Shown one piece after another: positions 1 to 11,064 of a DNA stretch of 64,000 bases. The notes under the pieces were generated by a model. The model was not told the origin of the DNA. It ran no database searches and saw only the letters and a list, made by a program, of their open reading frames with translations. A program made the translations under genes and the position numbers. The stretch spans positions 147,701,042 through 147,765,041 of the forward strand of contig CAXKWD010000002.1 of the NCBI GenBank assembly GCA_964059195.1, written 5' to 3'. Numbering within the stretch: the stretch's first letter is position 1; every line of letters starts with the position of its first letter. Origin of the DNA: Ectobius pallidus. Its lineage: Eukaryota > Arthropoda > Insecta > Blattodea > Ectobiidae.

Positions 1-554
1 CTATCTTCGTTAATGCGTTATAAGTTTTGCTGGCAAGAAAGGCATATACAATATATACGTTATAGGCCTACAAGTTTCTAAATTCATCAGACTGATGAGT
101 GGTGAATTCCACTGACTGAAGGCTGGATTTCACAAATTTTTCTCAATGATTCATGATGACTGATGAATTAAATAACCATTCATTGGCTAAAGTGATGTTT
201 TTCAGAAGCGCCAACTACATATAAAATTGAAAAATATTAGCAATGACATTGTTGGTAACTCTCGTTTATTATTCTGTCACTTAAAAAAAAATATATAAGC
301 CTATTTATCAATTTGCATTTATATTAAATACAATGTAAATTGATTGTAATAATAATGCTATATTAAATCAAATAAATAAACAGAAGTGAGCTATACATTA
401 AATTAACATCTTATCACAAAGATAGACTCACCAGTATCTTATTACATAAAATTGGTTTGTCATACGATTATGCTATTATCTGTGTTTTATACTATACACA
501 TTACAGTACTGTAGTTAGGTTTTCAAATTGACCCAAAATTACTATTATTATTTT

Positions 555-963
555 TAGGGGTGGGTCGATACCAGATTTTCTCGATACTCGATACATGATT
601 TTTTCCTCGATACTCGATACCTTCAACATTTCCAGTTTCAATAAATAGGTACATTAAAAATTAAAATTTGAGAGAACTGTGTAATACCAACTAAATTAAT
701 TAAGCCTGCATATTTAATGAGACAAAATTTAATATCATCAGTAGCCTATAATTATTTTTAAACTCTACATTAAAACTAAAATTAGTTTTTTAAACAGTCC
801 ACTTACAAGTTTTTGTTAAAAAATACTAGCATTCTCACTTAATTGCAGGATTACAGAAGTATCGAAAAAGTATCGAGCGAGTTTTCTGAAGTATCGTTCG
901 ATGCCGATACCATGCAAGTATCGAGAGTATCGAGGTATCGAAAGTATCGAGGACCCATCCCTA
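555..963. mobile_element. hAT-type MITE, 409 bp
   Basis: The ends are TAGGGGTGGGT and ACCCATCCCTA, an 11-bp terminal inverted repeat with one mismatch. They are flanked by an identical 8-bp duplication ATTATTTT (547-554 and 964-971), as expected for hAT. Many CGATAC/GTATCG units sit next to both ends, giving subterminal inverted repeats. There is no transposase, so the element is non-autonomous. Short open frames inside it are not genes. Confidence 0.85.
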
Positions 964-1180
964 ATTATTTTATATGATCTATATTTTATAATCTTAATAA
1001 TTTCAACTAAAAAACAGAACCTGAAATAACTTAAGTGTGACTTAAAATGCATGCCATTACAAGAATTCCCTATGGCTGCAAACTAATATACTGTCTTTGC
1101 TTCTTTCTCATTCAGTTTTAGCCCCTTATAAGGAATCAGATTACGAATCCTGAAAAATAACTTTAACTACTGTACTGTTT

Positions 1181-1571
1181 GTCGTCTGCGTTGTTCTAGA
1201 GGTAGCATGTCCGCCTCTTGATCCGAAGGTTGCAGGATCAAATCCGGCCGCAGTCGATGGGTTTTTCAGGACGTAAAAATCCTGGGCACGGAGTCCTGCG
1301 GGAAGGACTTTTAGCTGGGTGGCCCATGTCATAAATTTATGGCACGTAAAAGAACTCCAAGCCCAAATTAGAGCCTCTGGACAAAATTTCTCGGCCCTTT
1401 TACGTCCATGTAATACCTTAGCTTCCAGAGGGGGGTTAAGGGGCGATGGGCTTACCACCTGTCCCTCTGCTCTCTCTAGGAAAATAAGCGTAACAAAATT
1501 CACATCAGTAAACAGAAACCTCCACTTGGAGGCCCTTCGCCCCAACATGGGGGCATAGATTCGTGTCCGAA
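1181..1571 (+). repeat. tRNA-derived SINE, family A, copy 1
   Basis: The head resembles a tRNA, with GGTAGC-type A-box sequence and a B box GGATCAAATCC near 1231. A body of about 300 bp ends in GGCCCTTCGCCCCAACATGG. A 12-bp target duplication ACTGTACTGTTT lies at 1169-1180 and 1572-1583. Copies of the same repeat occur at 7867-8205 (minus) and 61393-61760 (plus). Open frames across it on both strands are repeat-derived. Confidence 0.85.
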
Positions 1572-1583
1572 ACTGTACTGTTT

Positions 1584-2260
1584 ATGTGTCTGTAATTTTG
1601 TCTAGGTTATATTGTTATGAATCTTGTATGTGCTGTCTCCATTACACAATTTTGAGTTGTCTCTCATCATAATGGCGGTGATTCATCTGAATCATTGTTG
1701 GCCTGGACATTGGACATTTAAGTACGATGAAACTGATGCCAGTCGATGGAAACCATCAGAACACAGAGAACACTTTCACGGATAGCCAATGGATTCCATC
1801 ATTGAAGTTAAAAACGCTGTGATGTAAGCTCAATGCCATTAGATGGATCCATGAATGAATTTAGAAACTCGCTTATCTATGATTGGACAGCTACTATGCA
1901 CACAGCGTTGTTATGCTGCCAATTCTTAACAGAAGATCCCATGGCAGACCAGACAGCATATTAATCTTATGGCGCTTTACTCTGTGATGAATATTAAAAA
2001 AATATATATCACAATTTAAAATTCGACTTAACTACACAATAACCTTCAGTACTCTGAACTCTTTTGATAAGCTCAGTCTTCAGAATATTGCGTCTGCCTT
2101 ACATACGGACGAGGCACTGTCCCTTGTTCATCCTACACTATAGGAGGTTTCACAAATTCTTTAACCATACTTTTCTCTACAAATTTTTCTTTACTTTCCT
2201 TCACTGTTTTGAGAAAATTCATATTTAGCATGCATTGCTCAAAACTACGGCCTATTTGTC
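1584..2260. other. no feature recognised
   Basis: This is unremarkable AT-rich DNA between a SINE and a LINE fragment. Its last part may belong to the LINE ORF1 that follows, but no coding frame is clear before about 2261. Confidence 0.5.
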
Positions 2261-2779
2261 ACAATAGGTTGGACAAGTGTACTAGGACGGAAACAACGTC
2301 GTGACTATAAAACCATTGGTAGTGAAAATAGACCATTACCCATTGCTCCGTTAACGGTATCTAGGTCACCAGTGCGGAAACGTACTCCTTTTAATAAGGC
2401 TATAATTGGGAAGGCAAAAGCATGTGAAACACTTTCAGTCGTACGCAAAAAGTCTTGGGTTTTTGTGTCTAGAATTGACCCAAATGTCAAGGCCGATGCA
2501 GTTTGTAACTTTGTGAAGAGTTTGGACTTGTGTGACGATAAACTGATACAGTGTGAGCAACTTACCACTAGGTATTCAAACTATTGCTCGTTTAAGGTTG
2601 GAGTGCCCTCTGATTGTTTTGATAAGGTTATGAACTGTGATATATGGCCTGAGGGAGCCTTAGTGTGTAAATATGTGCCCTCACGGAAATCTAGCAGAGA
2701 TGATAGGCCCAGGCCAACTATTGAGCCTAATGATGGGTTGGGTAGTAGTGAACAAAAAAACGACATCCAGGCCCTGTAG
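2261..2779 (+). pseudogene. LINE ORF1 C-terminal fragment (CR1/Jockey-type)
   Basis: An open frame of about 172 codons runs to a TAG at 2777-2779 with no start codon of its own. It opens with a basic linker (GRKQRR) and continues into a conserved block containing WVFVSRIDP, then FKVGVPSD and WPEGALVCKY. From family knowledge, this pattern is the RRM-like C-terminal domain of ORF1 proteins in many arthropod non-LTR retrotransposons, which bind element RNA. No matching endonuclease or reverse transcriptase follows in frame, so this is an isolated, probably truncated fragment. The family is inferred from motif recall and the exact clade is uncertain. Confidence 0.7.
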
Positions 2780-3718
2780 CTTGTACTAATCAGGTGCCTT
2801 CTTTAAGTTTCCCATATAGACTCTCTGTCAACCGCATCTTGCTGATGGTCTTGGTCTTTGGAATGTTTTCTATTGATCTACAGCCCTCTATTTATATTTA
2901 TATTTATAAGTGATACAATGGGTGACTCATTCTCTCAGGCTTGGTTTCACCGCTCGCAACGACTTTTTGATCTTCAAGTCCCCCCCTGATATTATGCAGA
3001 TATCTGCTAATCTCAAATACCTGTGTAGCTACTTTCAAGTAGTCATTTAAGTAAGTCAATAGATATATATGGCTCCACCTCCAAAACTGAATTGTATGAT
3101 GATCTAAGAGGTACGACAGAAGCCATGCGTGTATGTAATGTGCTTCCATCTAGAATTCATTTTGCTCAATTTTGGCACAATATTTCACACCCCACTCTAC
3201 TGGCCCCAATTTGATCGTTGTGATTTTTGGTTGTGCATGACTTGATTGTAGTGTGCATGCGAGTGTATGCAATATCTAAACTGTGTCTATTGTGGTGCTT
3301 TGAATAATATCGCTCATCGTCTGAGTCAATGTTTTAGGTGTCGCCCCATTTGGCAGACACTCAGTGCTTATGTCAAGGATCTGACTTTATTATTGGTTTT
3401 CTCTTGATATATTATGGAAGCCTGACTTTCTGCTTGCATGTAAATACAAACATATGGCTCTCATATGGCTACTTGGGAATACTATTCATTACCTTGTTCA
3501 TAAGAGAAATATTTCCAGGAGGAGTACAAAAGTTCATAAAGCAGACAAAATATTTCCTAATGATCTCTTCTTTGTACAGTATGATGCTGTGCTGCCATAT
3601 CTTATCTATGTAAACAATTCTTGTGTACATTATATCATGTAAATTGATGCTGTTGGAGTGTTTAGTTTTTGGAGGAATTTTGTAGTTAAATTGTAGAGTT
3701 GATATTAAATAAATAAAT
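2780..3718. other. unassigned repeat-like sequence
   Basis: Sequence downstream of the LINE ORF1 fragment. A 91-codon hydrophobic open frame (3338-3613) has no recognisable domain and is probably chance. Short A/T-rich simple repeats lie near 2890 and 3710. It may include untranslated or decayed coding sequence of the LINE, which I could not confirm. Confidence 0.4.
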
Positions 3719-3904
3719 TTAAAACTTGATTGATAAATATTTACCTCTCTCCATTTCGAGTTTAAACAACATTCCCTCCTTCCTTCCATGCTCAACACTA
3801 AACAATGCACCACTAACTGAACATTCATTTTTTCTGTTTTTATCTTTCAAAAATGGAAACTGAGCTTTTAACACATCAGTAAATTCACATTTCCGTTTTG
3901 GCAT
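3719..3904 (-). pseudogene. hAT-like transposase N-terminal zinc-finger fragment
   Basis: Sixty-one codons begin MPKRKCEFTDVLKAQFPF and contain CSVSGALFSVEHG. This resembles the N-terminal DNA-binding region of a dispersed arthropod hAT-like protein family, in which a CxxC is expected where CSVSG is seen. One zinc ligand therefore appears lost. Reading ends shortly after, in unrelated sequence. It lies downstream of the 4253-7293 hAT gene on the same strand but is an N-terminus, so it belongs to a different element. Confidence 0.5.
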
Positions 3905-4252
3905 TTTCTAATTCAGTCACTAGAGCAACAGGATTCAGTAACAAAGACAAAATTACAGCATGGGTTCCTAAATACAACAAAGCCAACCGACATGACCAAG
4001 CATGGTCATACTCATACTACATATCCTGAATGGTCCCATGAATCATGATGACGTTGGCAACTATTAACCGATGTTGCCATCCCAATTATTTTCTGGATTG
4101 TCCTTGGAGAATAAAAAAACGAAACATACAACAAAAAATGTAAAGTGTCCCGAAGACCAAATGTAATAGATTTTGAGCGCACAAAGAAATAAGTGAAGTA
4201 CATCTCCTTAGCGAGGCAGCACATTCCATTAACTGTACAACACCATACAACC
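3905..4252. other. no feature recognised
   Basis: Spacer between two minus-strand hAT remnants. An 82-codon minus frame here has no recognisable motif and overlaps the junction where the larger hAT transposase loses homology, so it is probably non-coding. Confidence 0.4.
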
Positions 4253-4871
4253 TCATTCAACCATACAAATGCCTCTACTCATTAATGAACATTTGGCAGT
4301 TACATCACTAAGTTCGATTAAATCAAGGAAAAGATTCACCGGAGCAGACATTTCAGGTAGTAGCACACGAACATAAACTATTAAAGCACTTTTGGTACTA
4401 CAAGTGGTTGATTCGTCAATAATTATGGAAATTTTGTTTTTACAATTGAGAATTTCATTGACCAATGTTTTTCTCATTTCATTGCTAGTATGGTTAATTA
4501 TATTAATACAGGCATTGGAGGAATGAAGAATGCAGCCCATATCTACACCATTAAGCTTCTGAAGGTTTATTTCATCTTCAAAGTTGTTGAAAGATTGATT
4601 CTTTTTGGCCACTTTATAAGCCGTTCGAAACACTATAGCAGTAACTTGTTTTTCACGAGATAGAGCTTTTAAACACACTTTTTCCAAAGCTTCGTGTTTA
4701 GCTTGTTGTTTAATTTTTGAAGCTGCTCTGTGGGCTGCACTTTCTTTATGGCCGTAAATCTTTTTCCTCAAAGACATTAATTGTTTTTTACGGTCTTCTT
4801 CAAAGGTACTGATTTTATCACTCGTCCACTCTGTAGAAATTTTCACTCCCATCTGTTTTGCTGGTCCTTAA

Positions 4872-7008
4872 CCCAGATAGAGCGGAATTATTTTTAACAC
4901 GTTTTCTTTTCTTAAATTGAATAAAACAGTTCACTTTAACTAAAGAATCATATAATAATGAGATTTATTGTTGTAACTTGCATACTTCCTGAAATAATGC
5001 CCGTGCTTCCAGAAGGACGTCAGCGTAATGCACATTGAAATTAACCAATAACTGAAAATAATGAACTACTTTCTTCGAGTACTGTATTGTCAGTTATTCA
5101 CTCTGCTTTGTGTGATAAGCAACAAAACATGCTACATGAAGTGACACAACACATTTCATGCACTGAGTTGTAGCTTTCTTGTGACATTGTCGGCAATGTA
5201 GCTGTTTTTTTCTTTCCTGTATTACTGTCTGGTGGTAGGTCGGCAACATAATGCTCCAACTTGTCGAAACGAGAATCGGCCTTTGATGAACCCGATGGCC
5301 GTCCTCGTGAAGAAACCATTCTTCTGTTCGACCCCAAAATAGCAGTGACTATTCTTCGGCGAAAGGATAGATTGTCTAATTTACCGCCATCTTGCCGGTA
5401 AAGTTGCCACACATTTTGCTCAGCAACATCAATGCAATGCGCAACGATAGGGAAATACCATTTCTTGCCTCTGATTGATACACGGTACAAAGAAATGTTT
5501 TGGTCAGCTCTGTCAATGCCTCCCATGTGTGTGTTATAGTTGTGGATGACTTGTGGTTGATCGACACTAATTCGCATTTTTTGCTTCTGCGAATAGCGAG
5601 ATACCTGACGAGTTGGTAAACTCTATCAAATTTAGTAGCCACATTCACCACACTATTATCATTCCATCTAGTGACGAGGACATTGCTTGTGTCATCAGAC
5701 CTGAAGTCGTATGTACCACGTGGTGTTTTCTTCATGTCGTCACTATTGGCCATATCGCACTCTTTCCCAATTCTATTGGCTCTTATGGTTCCAGTGGCTT
5801 CAATTCCTCTCTCATGAAGATCCCTAAGTAGAGGTATTGACGTAAAGAAATTGTCAAAATACACTCTATAGGGCATTTGTTCCAGCTTGTCAATGTAAGT
5901 CATCACAACAGCATATCCAAGTCCTTTTTCGGCGTATTTCTGAGGTAATGTACCAGCTCCTTGATATGGCTCGAACCAGCTTAGGTACCCAAAACTAGGT
6001 CCACCACACCAGAACTTAAAGCCATACCTAATTGGCTTTCCATGGATGAATTGTTTTGCACCATGTTTACCAAAGTAAGGTACCATGCTCTCATCTATGG
6101 AGTGGTTTTGAATATGTGGGCTGTACTCTACACATTTTTCATTTATTTGATCTATTAGTGGCCGTACTTTAGCAAATCGATCACCTAAAGGTAGTTCATC
6201 ATTGTTACAAACATGTAGGTTCCACATTATAAATCGGAATCGATCCCTTGCCATAGCTTTGGAAATCAATATGTTATGTGCATCTGGTGATTTTTCCCAA
6301 TACATATCTTTCCGTGGCAGGTCGACATAACCACTCAATAATAATATGGCTATGAAACACTTCATCTCTTCTTTAGAACAGTCTCCAAGCCTGAGACGTA
6401 CTGATTTGTATATGTCACCATCAAATGTACCACGTCATCATCGAAAAATAACTCAAAGAATTCTAGTGGGCTTCTTTCTTTACTTTTAACTGGCCAATTT
6501 GACGATGGATTGGGAAGTTGTTGTTTTTTCCAATTAGACGTTTGTAGTGAAACACCAGGTTTTATTCTTCAAAAGAATTTCACAAACAAATTTTGAGGGT
6601 CACATTACGCTGACATCCTTCTGGAAGGAAGGTTTACAAAAGTGGGCTGTGGAGCCTACAATATTGTTCGAAATGTTTGTTTGGTGAATCATTATAGTAA
6701 AAGATATATTTGAGGCAATAAATTAATAACAATTTGCAACAAAAGAATAAGAAGAAATATAGAATACATACCCATCTATCCGGAGGTCTTCAATATATTC
6801 CATTTCGTTAGAAACGCAACTTCACAGCTGAATATCACCACTAACCTCTCAACAATGAAGACTGAAATAACATAAATATTAAAGCGGGTAGCTTTTAGTT
6901 ACGAAATATGACTCTGCACTCGGGCGAGTAATTAAAGAACCTTCAAAAAATAAACATAATACCAACTGCTGTTCACATCCTTCTGGAAGGACGTCAGCGC
7001 TATCTGGG
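4872..7008 (-). mobile_element. piggyBac-family element, 2137 bp
   Basis: The element is bounded by TTAA on both sides (4868-4871 and 7009-7012) and has imperfect terminal inverted repeats (CCCAGATAGAGCG at the left, CGCTATCTGGG at the right). A 25-bp subterminal sequence at 5006-5030 recurs inverted at 6603-6627 with one difference. A related 20-bp piece lies at 6977-7000 beside the right end. It carries a minus-strand transposase with frameshifts. TTAA duplication and CCC/GGG ends are diagnostic of the superfamily. Confidence 0.93.
5094..6565 (-). pseudogene. piggyBac transposase (DDE_Tnp_1_7), three frameshifts
   Basis: Reading order from the right is a PVKSKERSPLEFFELFFDDD segment typical of the N-terminal half, then MKCFIAILLLSGY, then HSIDESMVPYFGKHG with the first catalytic Asp. 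VYFDNFFTS (second Asp), NYNTHMGGIDRADQ (third Asp) and a C-terminal Cys-rich domain (LHCRQCHKKATTQCMKCVV) follow. All three catalytic aspartates are present. The frame shifts near 6390, at a run of six T (5577-5582 on the plus strand) and at a run of seven T (5205-5211). The last shift moves the Cys-rich domain out of frame. Cut-and-paste transposition at TTAA is family knowledge. The start codon is unclear because a stop lies upstream near 6570. Confidence 0.88.
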
Positions 7009-7293
7009 TTAACTTGTAACATCTTGGCACACTTTACAACCTAGCATTTTATTTTTTGCAAAAAGCCACTCGTTTCTCTGAAAAAAGTCATTTTTTTTAC
7101 TTAATGTCCAACATTCGGTCCCATCATGGGCAGAACTGTTTCCCTCCTGAATTTCAGTAAAATTGCCAGTATTTGCAACGTTTCCTTCACATTCACTTGG
7201 TTCACTGCTTGCAGGTTTGTGAGATGCTTCAAAAGCATCGTCATGTTTTCTTTTATTGCACACAGGTAAAAAATAATTATTTATTTTACTCAT

Positions 7294-7866
7294 TTCACTT
7301 CACTAGCCTAGTAGTAACCACGTGCACACTTGTTCCTACAATCTCGGATTAAACAACTCTAAACTCGCTTGCTTCTGCAGCACAAATCAAGGGTTTAATG
7401 CTTTTCAAAATATATGTAAGCAGCGAATGCAATTAAATTTAAACAGGCACTAACCTCTGATTAACTATGGTGGTTAGCTATTTACCACTTGTATGTTACT
7501 ACGTTAGCATTAACTGCACTTGGTGCAACTTGGATACCGTTAGTGTGTCCTTGACCACAGGGACAGTTTGTTACCTGAGTGTTGGGAAAACCAACCCCCA
7601 ACTCTCTTGCAGTCCACTAGCCACGGCAATTCACTAAAACTGTCATGTGCTCTTATATATTATGTGTACAGAAATCTATAACAAGCAAACAATCAAGCAT
7701 GATTTTAAGCAATTTTTCATCACTTATAGGAATTGTGATAGAAATATTCCGAATAATAGCAATTTTTATTTTCATTAGTTTTTGGGAAAAAAAGGTGCTG
7801 GTACTGCATACCATTGCGTACCATCACAAAAAAGCACTGTATGTGTCTATCTCTTGGTCTAGTTTC
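7294..7866. other. no feature recognised
   Basis: This lies upstream of the hAT transposase start and probably includes its 5' untranslated region and element end. I did not find a convincing terminal repeat or target duplication. Confidence 0.4.
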
Positions 7867-8205
7867 CTATATCCCCTATGTTGGGGCGAAGGGCCTCCAA
7901 GTATTTCTGTTAATTTGTTATGCTTATTTTCCGAGAGAGGGTAGAGGGACAGGTGGTACGCCCATAGCCTCTCAACCCCCCTGTGGAAACTAAGGTATTA
8001 TTTGGATGTGAAAGGGCCAAGAAATTTGTCCAGAGGCTCTAATTTAGGCTTGGAGTTCTTTTAAGTGCCATGAATCTAGGACACAGACCCCCCGGAGGAC
8101 TCTGTGCCCAGGATTTTTATGTCCTGAAAATCCATTGACTGTGGCCGGGTTTGATCCCATGACCCTCGGATCTAGAGGCTACCTCTAGACCACCACGGCC
8201 GACGA
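7867..8205 (-). repeat. tRNA-derived SINE, family A, copy 2
   Basis: Reverse-orientation copy of the repeat at 1181-1571. It starts on the plus strand with the tail (TTGGGGCGAAGGGCCTCCAA) and ends with the tRNA-like head (ACCACCACGGCCGACGA). The B box, read on the minus strand, is GGGATCAAACCC. It is diverged from copy 1 by scattered substitutions and small indels. Confidence 0.82.
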
Positions 8206-8696
8206 TAAACATGTAATATAACCATCACCCATATAATCAAAATAGTTGAATTAATTGAAAATCAAAATACTAGGTCTAATATCAAGAGTTCCATATTTAC
8301 ATTTGCATTTACTTTATTCTCAATATCACCTATCAAATAACACAAGACAGAATATAAATTTCTTAATGAAAGGTTATGCTTTGAATCGGTAAGTTACAGG
8401 GTTACACAAATTAAGATTTTTGAATTTTTCTCATATTTCATTACTTTTAGTCTGTATTTTTTTATTGTTAATAATTCATTTATAATATGAATAATGGATG
8501 TGTAATAGTGGCTAATGGTACACACTATAAAATATGGTGAATTACAGGAAGTTCAAATTGCTTTTGTGAGATGTTGATTGGATATCCAGCATACTTTAAA
8601 TTAATGGTCTATCACTATGAACGCCTTCACAGTAACAAGTAAGAAAATGAGCTGGCCCCATCACCTGCCCTAAAGCGGCTTTTAAAATTTATAGTA
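8206..8696. other. no feature recognised
   Basis: AT-rich sequence with short homopolymers. No coding frame or repeat ends seen. Confidence 0.5.
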
Positions 8697-8934
8697 AGGT
8701 AAGGTAAGGTAAAGCGATCCCCTGTATGGGCCATGGAGACCCATAGGGTTTTCAGAAGGTTAAGGCTCCAAGATTGTGATATACGGCACATGAAGGTGGC
8801 AAGGTTGTCAGCCCTAACGCCCATTATTTTACCCCCAGGAATACTCCAGGTATTCATTTTTGTTAGAGGCTGAGTCGACCCCAGGGCCATAGTGCCACCA
8901 GAAGGATTAGGCCAATTGAAAAATCTCAACCTAT
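8697..8934 (-). repeat. SINE family B, head-less copy
   Basis: Matches the body of the full SINE at 14553-14848 in the same orientation, including CAGAAGGATTAGGCCAATTG and GAGGCTGAGTCGACCCCAGG. The tRNA-like head is absent (5' truncation near 8934). The 3' tail is a pentanucleotide array (AAGGT repeated on the plus strand, 8697-8710). The minus-strand open frame across it is repeat-derived. Confidence 0.8.
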
Positions 8935-9461
8935 AATGGAGGTAGGTTATTGATAACAATTTCACCAGCTGAGAGGATTCTTGACTTACAGAAGCTTGTG
9001 AGGAATTTGCATTTCCATACAGAAAAAGAGCAAGATGGTTCAAAGCCTATCACTTATTCTTCACTCCCATCTGGCAGAGGTTCACATTAAGCATTCATCA
9101 TTATGAGGAAATTCTTTTAGAATCTTGAAACTGTTCGTTACAGTACAGTTTTCCATACTGCAGATTACTGTGAGTCAAAATCATCTAAAGTACACCGAAA
9201 CACCTTTTAATTCTGTTTGTCGTTTTTCTGAAATAGAAACATAATTTAATTGAAACCATTATTCAATAACCAATTTTAGAGGACAGAACTCTTGTTTTAA
9301 GAATTTTTCAGGATGAACAGTATGTTTACATCTGGCATCCAGCCTTGTAACTGAGAATAGGAGGTTATTAAGGAACTTTTATATTCCATTTCCCACCTTC
9401 TGTGTGTGCAAATTATATGTGGGAGTTTTCAGATGAGTAACTTGTATGTTTTCTGTTTCAG
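8935..9461. other. intronic or upstream sequence of the MROH1-like gene
   Basis: No repeat ends or coding frame recognised. It ends in a pyrimidine-rich tract and CAG acceptor at 9459-9461 that precedes the exon. Confidence 0.5.
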
Positions 9462-9576
9462 AGCTCTGAGTGCCCGCATGCCTCACTGCATGGCTCGGCT
9501 AGTGAACTGCCTCAGCCAGTATGGTACCAGTAATTTTGAACCACAGAGAATAGTGGTTGCTGCCTTCTATGCTGAA
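9462..9576 (+). CDS. MROH1: MROH1-like HEAT-repeat gene, internal exon a
   Basis: A 115-bp exon bounded by TTTCTGTTTCAG and GTACGT. It begins with the last base of a codon and ends on a complete codon. It encodes ALSARMPHCMARLVNCLSQY, then PQRIVVAAFYAE. Amphipathic helix pairs of this type, ending in a VAAFYAEL-like motif, fit HEAT repeats of the maestro heat-like family (MROH1, formerly HEATR7A). The phase joins exactly to the exon at 33339, whose first residues LVSLN complete the expected AEL. MROH1 orthologues are large cytosolic helical scaffolds linked to lysosome positioning; that role is family knowledge. The symbol rests on two short exons. Codon use looks host-like and there are no stops. 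Confidence 0.7.
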
Positions 9577-9828
9577 GTACGTTGGAATTTCTTGACACTT
9601 TTCTTTGGCACAAAACATCACAAAATTTAAGTCATAACAGAATAGAAAACCATGCCTTAGATATCTTTGCGGTGTGACACACACACATGAACACTTTAAA
9701 GAAATGGGCATAAGTTTCAAACAGTTACATTGAATTCAAAAATATATTGGAAGTTTACACAGTGAAGCTATATTATAAAGGATATAATATTGAGTTGGGT
9801 CTAGAACATATACTTCACATTTTGTATA

Positions 9829-10505
9829 CGAGGGGTATTCCGAAAGTAAGTTTCGTCAGTTTGTCACACGGACACTTTATTGACCCAAAAGCAATACAGC
9901 ATGGCAGCATGAACTATACACCGTGCACTATTTTTCGACATAGTCGCCAGCGACATTGAGACATTTGTCGTAGCGTGCGATCAGTTTGAAGAACCCACTG
10001 TGGTAAAACTCGGTGCCCTGCGATGCAAGGAATTGGCGCACAGCCTGCTCCACCTCAGCTTCCTGACATTACTAAAGGTTCCATACAGACCATTTTGAGT
10101 GACAAATTGATGTTCCATAAGGTTTGTGCGAGATGGGTTCGTGGAGGCCGCACTGTGCGGGGACGGAAATCGGGAGATCAATTTCAAACAGCTCTATCTC
10201 GGACAATAAAAGGTTCAGCGGCTGCAGCAATGGCTCGTTTGAAAGAGGGGAGATAGCGGTACATGGCAGTGGCGCCAAATCTCTCGTGCCATCGTGAGCG
10301 GTACACTAATACCTGCGGGCACGCCAGTCTGCTGCGACTCGCTCTTCTACGGCGCAGTGCGCCTGCGTCATGCCTCCTCCGCTGACGCCACTTCCGTCGT
10401 GGAACCAGCCACGGGTGGGGATTCGTCTGGCGTTTGTTTGGTTCCCCTGGTGAACACGCCGCTCCTGCCATACATTGACGAAACTTACTTTCGGAATACC
10501 CCTCG
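9829..10505. mobile_element. mariner-type element, deleted and internally inverted
   Basis: Ends are CGAGGGGTATTCCGAAAGTA at the left and its complement ACTTTCGGAATACCCCTCG at the right, flanked by TA. Inside, the minus strand from about 10050 to 9945 reads a mariner transposase C-terminus (FYHSGFFKLIARYDKCLN, then GDYVEK and stop). The plus strand from about 10070 to 10140 reads an N-terminal HTH piece (KGSIQTILSDKLMFHKVCAR). The two halves therefore face opposite ways, so an inversion as well as a deletion has occurred. Confidence 0.85.
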
Positions 10506-10751
10506 TAAATACCTGAATTAGTTTCGAAGACCATCTCATTCATAATCATCAGATTAACACCAACTGCCAGCTGGACATTTGTGTTGCCCTCTTGGGGAAG
10601 TTTGCTGCATTTGGCGCTGAGACATTCATCCGTTGGGACATCGAAATTCATGAGATGTATTTTGTGTTTGTGGATTAGTATCCTCTCCCAAACCGAAAGT
10701 TCCTTGTAGCCTTCGACACATTTATTTCATTTTGGATCCTGATTGATGCTT
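10506..10751 (-). pseudogene. Penelope-like element C-terminal region, left copy
   Basis: Minus-strand counterpart of the right copy. HLMNFDVPTDECLSAKCSKL aligns with HLMNFNVPTDEYLIAKWSKL of the partner. It is equally truncated at the 5' end near the centre of the inverted repeat. Beyond 10506 the frame runs into the mariner and a chance fusion reading of 155 codons results. Confidence 0.6.
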
Positions 10752-10799
10752 TAAGAACATATAAGACATCTTAAACAAGGGAATACAGACAAATCTGCA

Positions 10800-11064
10800 G
10801 TAGCGGCCCATTTTTGGAATGAAGGTCATGACATCAATCGTGATCCAAACTGAATTAAATGTGTTGAAGGCTACAAGGAACTTTCAGTTTGGGAGAGGAT
10901 GTTCATCCACAAACATAAAGAACATCTCATGAACTTCAACGTCCCAACAGATGAATATCTTATCGCCAAATGGAGCAAACTTCCCCGAGAGGGCAACACA
11001 AACGTCCAGCCGGCAGTTGGTGTTAATCTGATGATTATGAATGACGATGGTCTTCGAAACTAGT
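10800..11064 (+). pseudogene. Penelope-like element C-terminal region (GIY-YIG side), right copy
   Basis: The plus-strand frame reads AAHFWNEGHDIN, then CVEGYKELSVWERMFIHKHK, then a tail ending NDDGLRN and stop TAG. A TGA interrupts it after DPN near 10850. A conserved His-x5-His region followed by a KVLA-like helix is usual downstream of GIY-YIG endonucleases in Penelope-like elements. This match is from recall and is moderate. The reverse transcriptase is absent, so the copy is severely 5' truncated. Confidence 0.6.

Larger units (their letters stand above)
4253..7293 (-). pseudogene. hAT transposase (KIAA1586/ZBED-like) split by a piggyBac
   Basis: The N-terminal part (7293 down to 7009, 94 codons) has an acidic Ser-rich region followed by a Trp/Cys region with CKVC. 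The middle part (4867 down to 4253) continues with STEW, a Lys-rich helix and an RNase H-fold start containing IIIDESTT. This is the order known for KIAA1586-type hAT proteins. The two parts are separated only by the piggyBac at 4872-7008 and are in the same frame if that element and one TTAA are removed. A TAA stop lies exactly in the TTAA target, so the gene was either already broken or broken at that position. The C-terminal half, including the dimerisation domain, is missing beyond 4253. No TIR pair was identified. Confidence 0.75.

Noticed and set aside
1141..1558. Open frames of 135 and 79 codons on opposite strands
   Set aside because: They lie inside SINE family A; similar frames recur in the other copies and carry tRNA-like head sequence.
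8627..9043. 138-codon minus-strand frame
   Set aside because: It is a translation of SINE family B sequence, also seen at 14541-14816.
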